Shown in pieces: positions 22,287 to 31,732 of a DNA stretch of 64,000 nt. The notes beneath the pieces are model-generated. The model had not been told where the DNA came from, made no database searches, and saw only the letters and a list, made by a program, of their open reading frames with translations. The DNA lies in the NCBI GenBank assembly GCA_017893485.1, contig CM030367.1:138760388-138824387 (forward strand), in the 5' to 3' direction. Source of the stretch: Hemerocallis citrina. Taxonomy: Eukaryota; Streptophyta; Magnoliopsida; Asparagales; Asphodelaceae. How positions within the stretch are numbered: the stretch's first letter is position 1; every line of letters starts with the position of its first letter. Made by a program: the position numbers and the translations under genes.

Positions 22287-23428
22287 CTGGGTGAGAAGTA
22301 GAAAATCCCTTCCTGATCTCCAAGCGAGATGATCCCTAGGATGGCTCGGAAGTACGTCAACCTCGGCTTCACCCCCTTCTTTTGGCACCTCAGAATGAAG
22401 CAGATCAAGTGCTTCCAAGAGTTCGGGCCGTTCTGCATGGGGCACAGTTTCGCCCAATTCAAGACCCTCTTGACAAAGGGATGCAGAGGCAGCCTCAAGC
22501 CCGAGGCGAATGCATCCTCAGGAAACATACAATAGCCCGGTGCCAGGACCGTGGTGGGCCGAATGCCGGGGCTCGGAATGAAGACCTCGAACTCCCACGG
22601 GATGAAATAAGAGGCCCTCAGAATATGGAGATAGTCCACCCTCAATATGCACAGGATGCTGTCCATCCGAATCTTCACTCGGCCCTCTTCACCTGGCACG
22701 GGGGGGATGAGACCTATGTCCTTGATATCATCAGGATACATCCGAATCGATCCCAGATTTTTGAAGGAGACTGGGGGGAACTCGAGCCCCGGTCTGGGTG
22801 CATATTCATCTTGCGGAGGAGGACTGTCCGGAATAGTCAGTTTCCGCTTCTTCCAGCGAGGACGAGCCTTCATCTCGGGAGACGGGGTCGATAGGGGTAG
22901 AAGAGGTGGAAGGTCATCCCCGATCGACCTTCCTGCTGTGCCTTCGCCAACACCCTCTTCAGCATCCTCATCCTCATCATCAACAGCGCCCTCATCCTCC
23001 TCACCTTCATCATCGGTATCCGGATCCTCCTGATCCTCATCCTCCCCCTCCTCTTCGCCTTCGGCGCCCTGATCCTCCTTGTCATCTCCCTCCTCCTCTT
23101 CACCCCCGGCTTCCTGACCCTCCAGACTCTCCTCATCCTCTTCCTCCTGCTCTTCACCTTCGTCTACTGGTTCCTTCCCTGGCCTTCGGGATCTTAGTGG
23201 GGACACTATGAAGGCTGCATCGTCAGTACTAGCCGACCCAGGGTCTGACAGGACCTCCTGCTTCACCTTATACTTGCTAAGAGACGAGAACGTCTCGGAC
23301 TCGGACTCCCTTGCAGAGCGACCCGACGAGCTGGCCTCGGATCCGGACTGAACGCGCGATATTACAAAACAGAGAGTACTAACCTGAAAAGTTACCGAAC
23401 GATTACCGGAAAATGTCGCCGACGGCAA
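22287..23428 (-). pseudogene. Antisense gene of B, 5' half: acidic region plus gypsy-type transposon domain
   Basis: Read leftwards, a Ser-rich start (GSEASSSGRSARESESETFSS) is followed by about 75 residues dominated by Glu and Asp, then a Pro-rich linker. A conserved domain follows at 22700-22290, with IPWEFEVFIPSPGIRP, LPLHPFVKRVLNWAKLCP, WKHLICFILRCQKKG and finally EGIFYFSPR. That pattern matches my knowledge of the putative gypsy-type transposon family (PF04195). No ATG is evident at the 5' end; the frame opens from a TTG at 23428, so the true start is uncertain or lost. A2 cuts the gene right after FSPR, and the middle is missing before the 3' half at 16064. Biochemical role unknown. Confidence 0.7.
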
Positions 23429-23504
23429 GTGAAAAACCTGTCCTTGAAAAAGTGGAGAGTGAGAGTAAAGAAATGAAGAAGAAAAAATGAAGAAGGGGGA
23501 GGGG

Positions 23505-23511
23505 ATTTATA
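23505..23511 (-). promoter_or_regulatory. TATA box of the antisense gene of B
   Basis: Minus strand TATAAATCCCC, 77 bases before the open frame at 23428. Upstream on that strand lie a 14-bp inverted repeat (23551-23585) and the palindrome TGACGTCA (23621-23628). I infer an independent promoter for the antisense gene. Confidence 0.55.
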
Positions 23512-23550
23512 ATGAATAGAGCGACTCCTCGATTTCCGCAATTAAGATCT

Positions 23551-23585
23551 GGCCGTTGGATCTTAACCATCAAGATCTAACGGCC
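23551..23585. promoter_or_regulatory. Inverted repeat GGCCGTTGGATCTT / AAGATCTAACGGCC
   Basis: 14-bp arms with one mismatch around the 7-base loop AACCATC. It lies between the TATA box and the TGACGTCA site of the antisense promoter. Confidence 0.7.
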
Positions 23586-23620
23586 GCCAAGATCTGGAGA
23601 CACTTCGATCCTTGCGCTCC

Positions 23621-23628
23621 TGACGTCA
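23621..23628. promoter_or_regulatory. TGACGTCA palindrome (bZIP-type site)
   Basis: A full 8-bp palindrome with an ACGT core, the class bound by plant TGA/bZIP factors. It is 110 bases upstream of the minus-strand TATA box. Confidence 0.5.
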
Positions 23629-23689
23629 GCGGTGGGAGTGGAATTACCTAAACTACCCCCACGCCCTTGTTCCTCATACAGCGGATTTC

Positions 23690-24690
23690 TCACGACAAGT
23701 CAATAAAGCTCGGGGCTCGGATGGCACCACGAGCCATAATTCCTCTTCTATTTTTTACAGAAGGGTCGACGCTCGGATGGCACCGCAAGCCACAATCCCC
23801 CTTCTATTGTTGCATAAGGGTCGACGCTCGGATGGTACCGCAAGCCACAATTCCTCTTCTGTTTTCACAGAAGGGTCGACGCTCGGATGACATCACGAGC
23901 CGCACCTCTCTCTTTGTTGTCTAGGGAGCTCGGAGCTCGAATGAAATCCCGAGCCATAAATTACTCTTATATTTTCACAGAAGGGTCGACGCTCGGATGG
24001 CTTCACGAGCCGCACTTTCTCTCTATTGACGATGAAGTTCGGAGCTCGGATAAAATCGCAAGCCAAAAATTCCTCTTCTGTTTTCACAGAAGGATCGACG
24101 CTCGGATGACTTCACGAGCCGCACCTCTATCTCTATTGTCAAGGGAGCTCGGAGCTCAGTTGAAATTCCGAGCCATAAATTCCTCTTCTATTTTCGCAGA
24201 AGGGTCGACGCTCGGATGGCTTCACGAGCCGCACTTTCTCTCTGTTGACGATGAAGTTCGGAGCTCGGATAAAATCGCGAGCCAAAAATTTCTCTTCTGT
24301 TTTCACAGAAGGGTCGACGCTCGGATAACATCACGAGCCGCACCTCTCTCTCTGTTGTCAAGGGAGCTCAGAGCTCGGATGAAATCGCGTGCCAAGAATT
24401 CCTCATCTATTCACAGAAGGGTCGACGCTCGGATAGAATCCCGAGCCACCCCACTTTCTCTCTGTCGACAGAGAGCTCAGAGCTCGGATAAAATCCCGAG
24501 CCACTTCTCCTTCTCTGCTCGTCGGTAACTCGGAGCTCGGAGAACATTCCGTGCCGCAACTTCCTCTCCTATTCAACGAGATGGTCGACGCTCGGATAGC
24601 ATCACGAGCCCCCATAAGCCCCCTTCTTTACACGGGAGGCTCGGAGCTCGGATGGAATCGCGAGCCCCAAAACCCTCCTTTGTCCCACAG
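23690..24690 (+). repeat. Repeat family R4 in B: about 55-bp monomers in about 109-bp dimers
   Basis: 'gaagggtcgacgctcggatg' recurs at about 56 bases in the first copies and then about 109 bases (near 23873, 23982, 24092, 24200, 24308 and 24416), alternating with a 'ggagctcggataaaatc' monomer. Each monomer carries GCTCGGAT...CGAGCC, the same core as R1 on the other side of the antisense gene. Confidence 0.9.
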
Positions 24691-24699
24691 ACTGGGGAT

Positions 24700-26890
24700 C
24701 GGCTGCCGACCCCTAGCACTCGGCGAACCGAGCTCCAGCAAAGATCGACCTCGACGGCCCTCGCTCTTCCAACTAGCGAGAGGGCCGTCCACTAGCCCTC
24801 ATGTTGTTGGAAAATCTAGATACCTAAATAAATAGACTAACTAGACACAAATTATAAAACCTCGCAAGTGCACGAATCGAATCGTAGTAATAGCAAGGGT
24901 CGATCCCACAGAGATTGTAGACTTCAACTTACTAATCAATAAAACTATAAATAAAAATGAATAAGAGTTGTTATAATATTCTAAAAGAACTAAAAGAGTA
25001 AAACTAAGATGAGAGGTGTTGAATCACAAATATCTCTTGAATAGTTGGGTTGTTGATCTCCACCAATAGTTAGTAATGTTAAGTTGCCTTCTGAATTTAC
25101 TTCTAATTACTCATGTTTGTTCACTTCAAGGGCATGGTATCTGCTCCTTAAAGTATTGTTTTCCTAAGCCAAGAATTAGGCATGGTATCTACTCTAATTC
25201 GTTTCTTCCCCTAAGTATTTTAGCATGGTATTTACTAAGTTATACTTAACAAAAGCATAAGAACAGTGGAAACGAACAAACACTCAAAGTTCTAGAAATT
25301 GGTATCAGATCTAGATCCTCTAAGTTGATTGAACCAAGAATCCTAAAGATTCCCTTGTTACAAATTATGAGCACGAGATACGGGTCGTCTCAATATGCTC
25401 ATATAACAGATTCAGATTTCTAACTCACAAACTTGATAATATCAGACTCTGTATGGCAGTCGACTGGCTCTCACCATCAGTCGACTGTACTTATAACTCC
25501 TGAACAAGTTTGACTGTTATCAATCTATGTCAATTCAACTAGATTCAATCAATAAGTAACATAGAAGGATTCAGAAGAATATAGCATTACATAACTACGG
25601 TTTCGATCTACCCAACTATGAAATTAGTTCCACATAATAATAGCTTTATTAATCAACCAGTTTGAATACATGATCAACATAAAAGAATAAAGAGAGAAGA
25701 AATAAACTAATGGATTCCGGCAATAGAGTCGACTGGCTGTCACACAGTCGACTGCCTTCGAGTACTGGCTCTCCTCTTCTCCTTCTTCGATGCTGATAGA
25801 ATGAAGCTCTTTGTTGATGACTTGATAGTTCAGGACTTTGTGATCCGGATGTGGTGGCGATGGATTCTGGCGGCCCCCTGAATAATGCTTCTTTTCTGAT
25901 ATTTATAGGATATGGCTGAGAATTAGGGTTTCCACTTTTTCAGCAAAATCCTTCTCTATTTTATTTGATGATTTATATCTTTCTCTTTTCTTCTTTCCTT
26001 CCTTATCTGTTCACCACGTACTCTTGGAAATCCCCAGTCTCTAGATTTGATTCGTTGCACAAGATCTGGTTTCAAATAGATTTGAAATTAGATTTGAGTG
26101 AATCTTCGAATATCTTATCTGTTTACTCCGCCGCAGACCAGTCGACTTATCTTCGAACCAGTCGACTGTGTCGAGACTTTTGAAGATTTCATAATTGTTC
26201 AGATCAGTCGACTGTCTTTTGGGAGTGAGTCGACTGTGTCGAGAGTTGTGGAAAATCAGCTTCTCCTGTCCAGTCGCCTGTGTTGGGGAACCAGTCGACT
26301 GATCCTCTGCAGTTTGCTGTGTATTATCCTTGAAGTCCTGAACCTGCTTCGTTTTGCTGTTATAAGCTGTTTCCTGTGGAAAAGAGAAAATAGGAGTTAA
26401 ATACCACATATAGAGCTTTTAAATGTCTAATTATATTAAGATTATTGCTCTAAAAAGTGAATAATATTGTGTTCATCACCTCATGACTCGCCCGCCGACC
26501 CTCAACATCCCGCAAGCAACAGCTCGCTTGTCGACCCTCGGAGCTCCTCTATCAACCCCAAATGCTCGGCAAGCCGAGCTCCAACGAGACCGACCTCGAC
26601 GTCCCTTTGCTCTTTCAACTAGTGAGAGGATCGTCTACCGACCCTCGGAGCTCCTTTATCAACCCCAGACGCTCAGAAAGCCGAGCTCCAACAAGATCGA
26701 CCTCGACGTCCCCTCGCTCTTCCAACTAGCGAAAGGATCGTCTACCGACCCTCGGAGCTCCTCTATCGACCTCAGATGCTCGGCAAGCCGAGCTCCAACG
26801 AGATCGGCCTCTTCGTCCCCTCACTCTTCCAACTAGCGAGGGGGATCGTCCGCCGACCTCCGAAGCTCATCTGCCGACCCCGAGGCTCGG
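24700..26890 (+). repeat. Repeat family R5 in B: about 118-bp unit, split by a solo LTR
   Basis: 'gatcgacctcgacg..ccctcgctcttccaactagcgagagg' occurs near 24746, then (after the solo LTR 24802-26478) near 26600, 26696 and 26805, together with 'tctaccgaccctcggagctcc' at 26633 and 26751. The family lies directly upstream of the 3' LTR of B. Confidence 0.85.
24802..26478 (-). mobile_element. Solo LTR (1677 bp) with 5-bp target duplication CCTCA
   Basis: Plus-strand ends are TGTTGTTGGAAAATC and GTGTTCATCA, flanked by CCTCA at 24797-24801 and again at 26479-26483. The same R5 repeat continues on both sides, proving insertion into B. A TATA box on the minus strand (rc of 25901-25907) sets the orientation. 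No internal region or second LTR is present. It carries five pairs of GTCGAC palindromes spaced 21, 19, 20, 22 and 21 bases. The family is not the A family; I do not recognise it. Confidence 0.9.
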
Positions 26891-27086
26891 CGAGCATCAC
26901 TCCGACTCTTCTACGCTTAGCATCCCGCGCAAATTCCAATAAGGGATCCCTTCCTCCTACCCCCTGGCCTCTTCTGGAAGTAGAAAAACCTACTTTCTCA
27001 CCGCACCTTCCACCTTGCTCTTCCTACAGCGGCGAAGAATCACTCCTACACGGAAGGTTCACCCAGCCCTACAGGAGTGTGGGGCT

Positions 27087-27640
27087 TGTGATATGGGTTA
27101 GAAATGACATGGCCCATCCTGGGCCACGGGATTCCCTCAGGATGCGCGCACCTTCTGATCCCCCGGATCCGCCACGTCAGCGTCGGAAAACCGCCCGGGC
27201 CGCTGCCACGTCAGCCCGGAAACCGCCCGGGCATCTGCCACGTCAGCCCTATACTGCTCGGGTTTCCACTGCTTCAGCCTCACGGGCAACCGGGTCCAGA
27301 CCCGGCCCCAAAAGGGTCCAGACCCGGTTGGCTTCTCCTATAAATACCAGACCCCCTACCCCTGGATTCAGGTAATCAATCTTTTCACACTCAAAATCCT
27401 AGTTACTGTTACTCTCTCTCAGTAGCTGACTAGATCGTCGGAGGGTCTGCCACCGGGACCAACTCCGGTGTTCCTAGACCGTCTGCAGGTACACGAGCCC
27501 TCGAATCCGAGCCTACAGATCCGAGCCGAGCATCCAGCCTCCACCTCAATACCGCCTACCTCAGTACCGTTCGTCCGGCCGAGGGTCATCTGCATAGGAG
27601 TTTCCTCCATCAATACAAATCGAGTAAGAACTCACGCCTG
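27087..27640 (+). mobile_element. 3' LTR of element B (about 550 bp)
   Basis: Starts TGTGATATGGG after a purine tract and contains TATAAATACC at 27339. Upstream of it are three copies of GCCACGTCAGC (27171, 27205, 27237). Compact LTR size is in line with element C (about 500 bp). The sequence then passes into host-like AT-rich DNA with no feature to about 28000. Confidence 0.75.
27171..27247 (+). promoter_or_regulatory. Three GCCACGTCAGC boxes upstream of the B LTR TATA box
   Basis: Copies begin at 27171, 27205 and 27237 (34 and 32 bases apart). The reverse complement GCTGACGTGGC combines TGACG and ACGTGG, cores bound by plant bZIP factors. They lie 90-170 bases upstream of TATA, a normal enhancer position for U3. 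Confidence 0.6.
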
Positions 27641-28000
27641 GTGCATCTACACGGCTCCCAAAAACAAACCGCATCACTACCAAATGAACACATGTGGCAG
27701 TTCTAAATTCTAAGCAACACAGCTAATGTTGATCAGGGTTTTTTTAAAAGCTAATAAAGGCTGTGCTTGATTTAAGAAACAAGTTCATCATTGGAAAAAA
27801 ATGAAAGAACATATTTAGTGATATTCTCCAGTTCTTAATTATTATACATGAAAAAGACTTTGTTTCGTGCTTTCGATTATAAGTTGTTACTAGAAAAAAC
27901 AATGAATTCAATCAAAATATCTCTGTATATGTTTACAAACAACATCCCGGGAGCAAAAAAGAAGAAAGAATGAACATGCAGAAATAAACTTGAAAACTTT

Positions 28001-28513
28001 CTAGCTTATGCTCCTCCCAAGCATCTCATGATACTGCAACAACGAACGTTGTCGCTGCATCTTTATTTGATCATAAAACCTCGAAATAAACTCCTCTGCC
28101 TTCGAATCTATCCCTTCTTTTCCCTCCTTGACCACATCATTCTCTTGCACCATCTCATTCTCTTCTGCTTCAAGTTCAAATCGGCTCTCCGCACTTTCCC
28201 ACTTAAAGAAATTCCTCTCATCATCATCTTCATCAAAATTGACTTGTGGGTTGATACAGGACGATATCCAACGCAGAGAACTGGGACGATGCATCTTGAG
28301 GTGGAATGCTGGTGTCTCATCTATCGAGAATTGTCGCTCCATATAGCACAGTCTATCAGACTGTCCTAGAGTGTCGAGCTTGGATTTGGGCTTGAGCATT
28401 TTTATTTTATCAGCGTACTTAAATGCTCCGCCCTTTCTAGCCCATAGAAGGGCCATTCTTAGGAGGCTCAATGCCTGCCCGGGCAACCTTGGCTTGCTGC
28501 TCTTCTTCCCCAT
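28001..28513 (-). CDS. DUF761 family protein (host gene), 170 residues
   Basis: The ATG at 28513 opens MGKKSSKPRLPGQALSLLRM and the frame ends at TAG 28001-28003 without introns. The C-terminal motif IDSKAEEFISRFYDQIKMQR followed by QRSLLQYHEML is the hallmark of the plant DUF761 family (PF05553). The N-terminal part is basic and helical, and the middle is acidic (FDEDDDER). Family members are small plant proteins of unclear biochemical role, some induced by stress or in fibres; I infer no more. A (TA)n tract at 28605-28621 could act as TATA about 95 bases upstream. The frame is open further 5' but only through low-complexity sequence, so I prefer the MGKK start. It is the only apparently intact host gene in the window. 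Confidence 0.85.
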   Translation of the reverse strand: MGKKSSKPRLPGQALSLLRMALLWARKGGAFKYADKIKMLKPKSKLDTLGQSDRLCYMERQFSIDETPAFHLKMHRPSSLRWISSCINPQVNFDEDDDERNFFKWESAESRFELEAEENEMVQENDVVKEGKEGIDSKAEEFISRFYDQIKMQRQRSLLQYHEMLGRSIS

Positions 28514-31070
28514 TAGTCTTCTTCTGTTTGAAAGATTGATTGGTGAATTAATTGAAGGAGAGAGATTGATGACAGAGATGAGTTTGAGATGTGTATATGT
28601 GTGTGTATATATATATATATAGATTGAAGTGTTGATTGTTGTTTGCCAGTAAAGCACATGAGTGAGGTATGAACGGGAAAATGGGCCTAACCACCGAAAC
28701 AGTGTATTGGTATGTGTTTGCTTGAACTAGTTTGTTGCTATTAGGATTATTTTAGTTATGTTTGATGTCAAACAGCTGTTGGTAGCTTGCAACATGAGAC
28801 ACAAAACGAGTTGTCTAAAACGAGCTGTTGGTAGAAGAAAACAACATGAGACACAAAACGAGTTGTTGTCTAAAATAATCAGCATGTACAACATTACTAC
28901 ATAAATGTGTTGAAAAAATTTTATGTTGAAAAATGCAAATTGATACACCTTTGAGGTTCGTTTTTATGACAACTCTTTTCTAGGAATCTTCAAAATAGTT
29001 CTTATTATTTAACTGTAGAATATGAGATGAACTTCTACTGACCATTACCTTTACCATCCAATCGGAATTGCTCTGGTAAAATATATTTTTCACTACACTA
29101 AAACTTCAAATCAAGTGAAGAGTTGCAAAAAAGTACGAGATAATCTAAAACTTTTTGAAATAAAATATTCATGATTAAAATTAGTCCTTTTTTATTGAAT
29201 ATATATGACTTTTATCATCATTTTTGGAGTTCTGATATAGTGGCATGGGTCTCACACAATCTTTTGATAGAGGACAATCTACTATAGGCAGAGCATTTTC
29301 ATTTTAAACTTTCCTCATCATGTAAGAAATTGATTTTGAAAATATTCCTTAATTCCTTTAAAAATTGAAGTTAAGTAATTAGAGGTGTTCATTAGATATT
29401 ATTTTCTGCACTCTTTTCATTGTTTGATACCTGATAGTGAGGATTTAGAACAGAGCAAGTGCATTGGCAAATCAATAACACTAAAATATTTTTAAATATA
29501 ATAACAATAATCTAACAGAGGTTTGGGAGGGAGCCCACAGTTTTTAAATTATATCTACTAGTAGTGTATATGCACATATTAATTTTTTTAAAAAAATTAA
29601 AGTAAAAATTCTGATTTACACGTACGATGCATGTCTTAATAAATAGGATTATATATTTTTAAAAGTAAATGTGAAGACTATAATGGGAGAGTTGGAGTTG
29701 TATGTGTATTGCACGTAAGTAGGTAGATTTACAATTCCAACCCTTTCATTATAATAGTTATTATATATTATATTATAGATAGATGGATAGATAAATAGAT
29801 AATAATTAACACGTGTGATGCGCATTTAATATATTAAAAGAAAATTAAAGAAAAAAAAACTTACGTAGTGAGGACTCGAACCTGAGACCTCCTTTATATT
29901 ATTTATGCACGTGCAATGCACGCGTTGGTAGATTTACAAATGACACTAAGGTCTTCTCCCATTATAATATTATTAGAGATTAGAGATATATTATATTAAT
30001 AGGAGAGAGAGTGTATATTCTTTATATCCTTCCTCTATTTTGAAATAGAGAAAAAGAGCAAAAAAAGGAAATCACATTTATTAACACGTGCAGTATGCAC
30101 ATTTTTATAAAAAAAATAAAACAAAATAAAATAAAAGTTCCAAACCTATAAATCTGATACTTAATTTCTAGAACTATGCTTTACTCATTAAGTGTTCAAT
30201 GAAATTCCTATGTAGTACACAAGATATTTGTGAAAAATGGATTTGAGAAATTTTGCTTAACTAAATCAATTGTACTTATGTGTGGTGTATGTATTAAACT
30301 CTGAAACCTTAATTTATTACCTCATGTCAATTTCTAATTTGTGCTTTTAATATCTCGAAATTGGATTTTTAATATCTCGAAATTGGATTTGGGGAATAGT
30401 ACGAGTTAAAGATGGGGATGACTGCGGTATCGGGTCCAAGAATGATACTTGGTAAGGAGATAAATGGTGGATAGCAGGATGAGGCAGACAGAAAGGTGGA
30501 GAGGGATGTTGGAGAAGGAGATGTCATTGCGGTCGAGGACAGTAGAGAGGACGGAAAGGAGGAAAAAGGCGACTGATATGGTGTGGATTTTGGAGGGGGA
30601 GGAGAGGGAGGGAAAAGTCGAGATGAGGTGGGCTAGGACCTGGATGTTGCCGATCAGGATATATACAAAGTTGTGAGCGTATTTTTTAGAGTAAATTTTA
30701 TTAAACTGTACTCTTTAATAAGCAATTTCTCTCAATTCTCTCACACTTTTTTAAAGATCAATTTAATTTTATGAGTCTATTACAATTATTTAGTTCGTGC
30801 AATTTGTACAGGAATAACACTATTCATACATGAAACAAACCCAAATGATACAGAAAATAAGGGGATGACAACCTGAAGCAGCTATAGTAGGCCAGGACAA
30901 ATTTGTACAACTGAAAGCCACATATTTTAGGTGGAACTTAAACAGATTGGATTCAGAAACAACAGAAGAGCTGAAGAATGATAGCCCATGAAGGAGCTAT
31001 GAAGCTTCGTTACTGAATTTGTTTTTTCTGCTAAATTCATCTCATTTTACATGTTCTAATTTTGGATACA
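28514..31070. other. AT-rich host-like intergenic DNA with no recognised gene
   Basis: Contains a short imperfect duplication of 'catgagacacaaaacgagttg' (28795-28871). 'cacgtgcaatgcacg'-like phrases occur near 29620, 29810, 29908 and 30083; they recall decayed inverted-repeat elements. A GC-raised island at 30410-30700 has a minus-strand open frame (listed separately). Confidence 0.6.
30406..30700 (-). pseudogene. Hydrophobic open frame without start codon; possible gene fragment
   Basis: Read leftwards: an open frame of roughly 95 codons ends at TAA 30406-30408. It contains two hydrophobic stretches (ISVAFFLLSVLSTVL and LSVCLILLSTIYLLT) separated by a polar loop, with HSWTRYRSHPH at the end. 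It has no ATG and an upstream stop. Its base composition is clearly richer in GC than its surroundings, which suggests a coding remnant of a membrane protein. I cannot name the family. Confidence 0.25.
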
Positions 31071-31241
31071 ATAATGCTACACCTACATTACTTATTACAA
31101 ATTTTTTTTCTTTACAACCTTACGTGACATCAAACTATTGGAAGTTTCTACAACCAATTTTACAATAACATCCAATAGTTTTGTGCTGCATAAAATTGTA
31201 AATAAAAAAGTTGTAGAAAAAAAATGTAGGTGTAGCATTAT
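31071..31241. mobile_element. MITE, 171 bp, perfect 19-bp inverted ends
   Basis: The ends ATAATGCTACACCTACATT (31071-31089) and its exact reverse complement (31223-31241) enclose an AT-rich core. The target duplication is unclear because the ends and flanks are both AT-rich. No coding capacity. Confidence 0.8.
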
Positions 31242-31336
31242 GCTTATGATAAAAAATAGGGTTTTTCTCACATGAGTCACTAACAAATATTTCAAATCTA
31301 TATACCTCACTCACATGTACTTAATTCGATTAATCA

Positions 31337-31351
31337 ATAACTCACTTACAA
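31337..31351 (+). repeat. Target-site duplication of LINE-1, left copy
   Basis: ATAACTCACTTACAA, identical to 39309-39323 next to the poly(A) end. The 15-bp size fits LINE insertion. Confidence 0.9.
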
Positions 31352-31587
31352 CCTTTAGCAAAAACCATTATCAATCCTAGTTGATTTTAACCATCTGTTT
31401 ATTATCCTAATCTTACACCAAATACCCATTATCAAGAAGCAAGTAAATCTTGAAAGTATGGATGTCTCCTACCAACTACTGTCCCCGCTCCCCTACTCCC
31501 CAACTCCGGTCATCTTCCTCCGGCACTCTACCCAGTCTTCATTCTGCTGATACCTAACCATTACTCCCCCTCCCTTTGTCACGGCAA

Positions 31588-31610
31588 CCCCCCCCCCCCC
31601 CCCCCCCCCC
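31588..31610 (+). repeat. Poly(C) run in the LINE 5' UTR
   Basis: An uninterrupted C tract of more than 20 bases, followed by AATGCGG. Run length may be unreliable in the assembly. Confidence 0.85.
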
Positions 31611-31732
31611 AATGCGGTTGTCTTCTCCCTTTCCCTTCTTTAACGACTTTCTTCTCCCTCTCTCCTTTGTCTTCAACACCTGCTGTTCGGGTTTCAAGTT
31701 TTACCCCTTCTTTTCAACCCTGATACACCACC

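Larger units (their letters stand above)
22287..24801 (+). mobile_element. Element B, middle segment
   Basis: Resumes B after the A2 truncation. It carries the 5' half of the antisense gene (22287-23428), its apparent promoter (23505-23630), repeat family R4 (23690-24690) and the start of R5 (24700-24796). Strand is given for the element as a whole (pol and LTR on plus). Confidence 0.85.
26479..27640 (+). mobile_element. Element B, right segment with 3' LTR (right edge approximate)
   Basis: Resumes R5 after the solo LTR and runs through a purine-rich tract (near 27072-27085) into an LTR starting TGTGATATGGG at 27087. Homology to the LTR of element C (TATA box, 'cgtcggaggg', '..caactccggt', 'gcaggta') supports the call. 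The exact right end is uncertain, about 27620-27650, because no second LTR or target duplication is available. Confidence 0.75.

Noticed and set aside
22870..23211. Plus-strand frames rich in Pro and Ser opposite the antisense gene
   Set aside because: They are the complement of the Glu/Asp-rich region of the minus-strand gene. Composition explains them.
27372..27488. Possible intron in the Tat LTRs (CAG/GTAATC to TGCAG in B; 54943-55052 in C)
   Set aside because: The donor coincides with the predicted transcription start about 30 bases after TATA, leaving no real first exon. The similarity is better explained as conserved R sequence.
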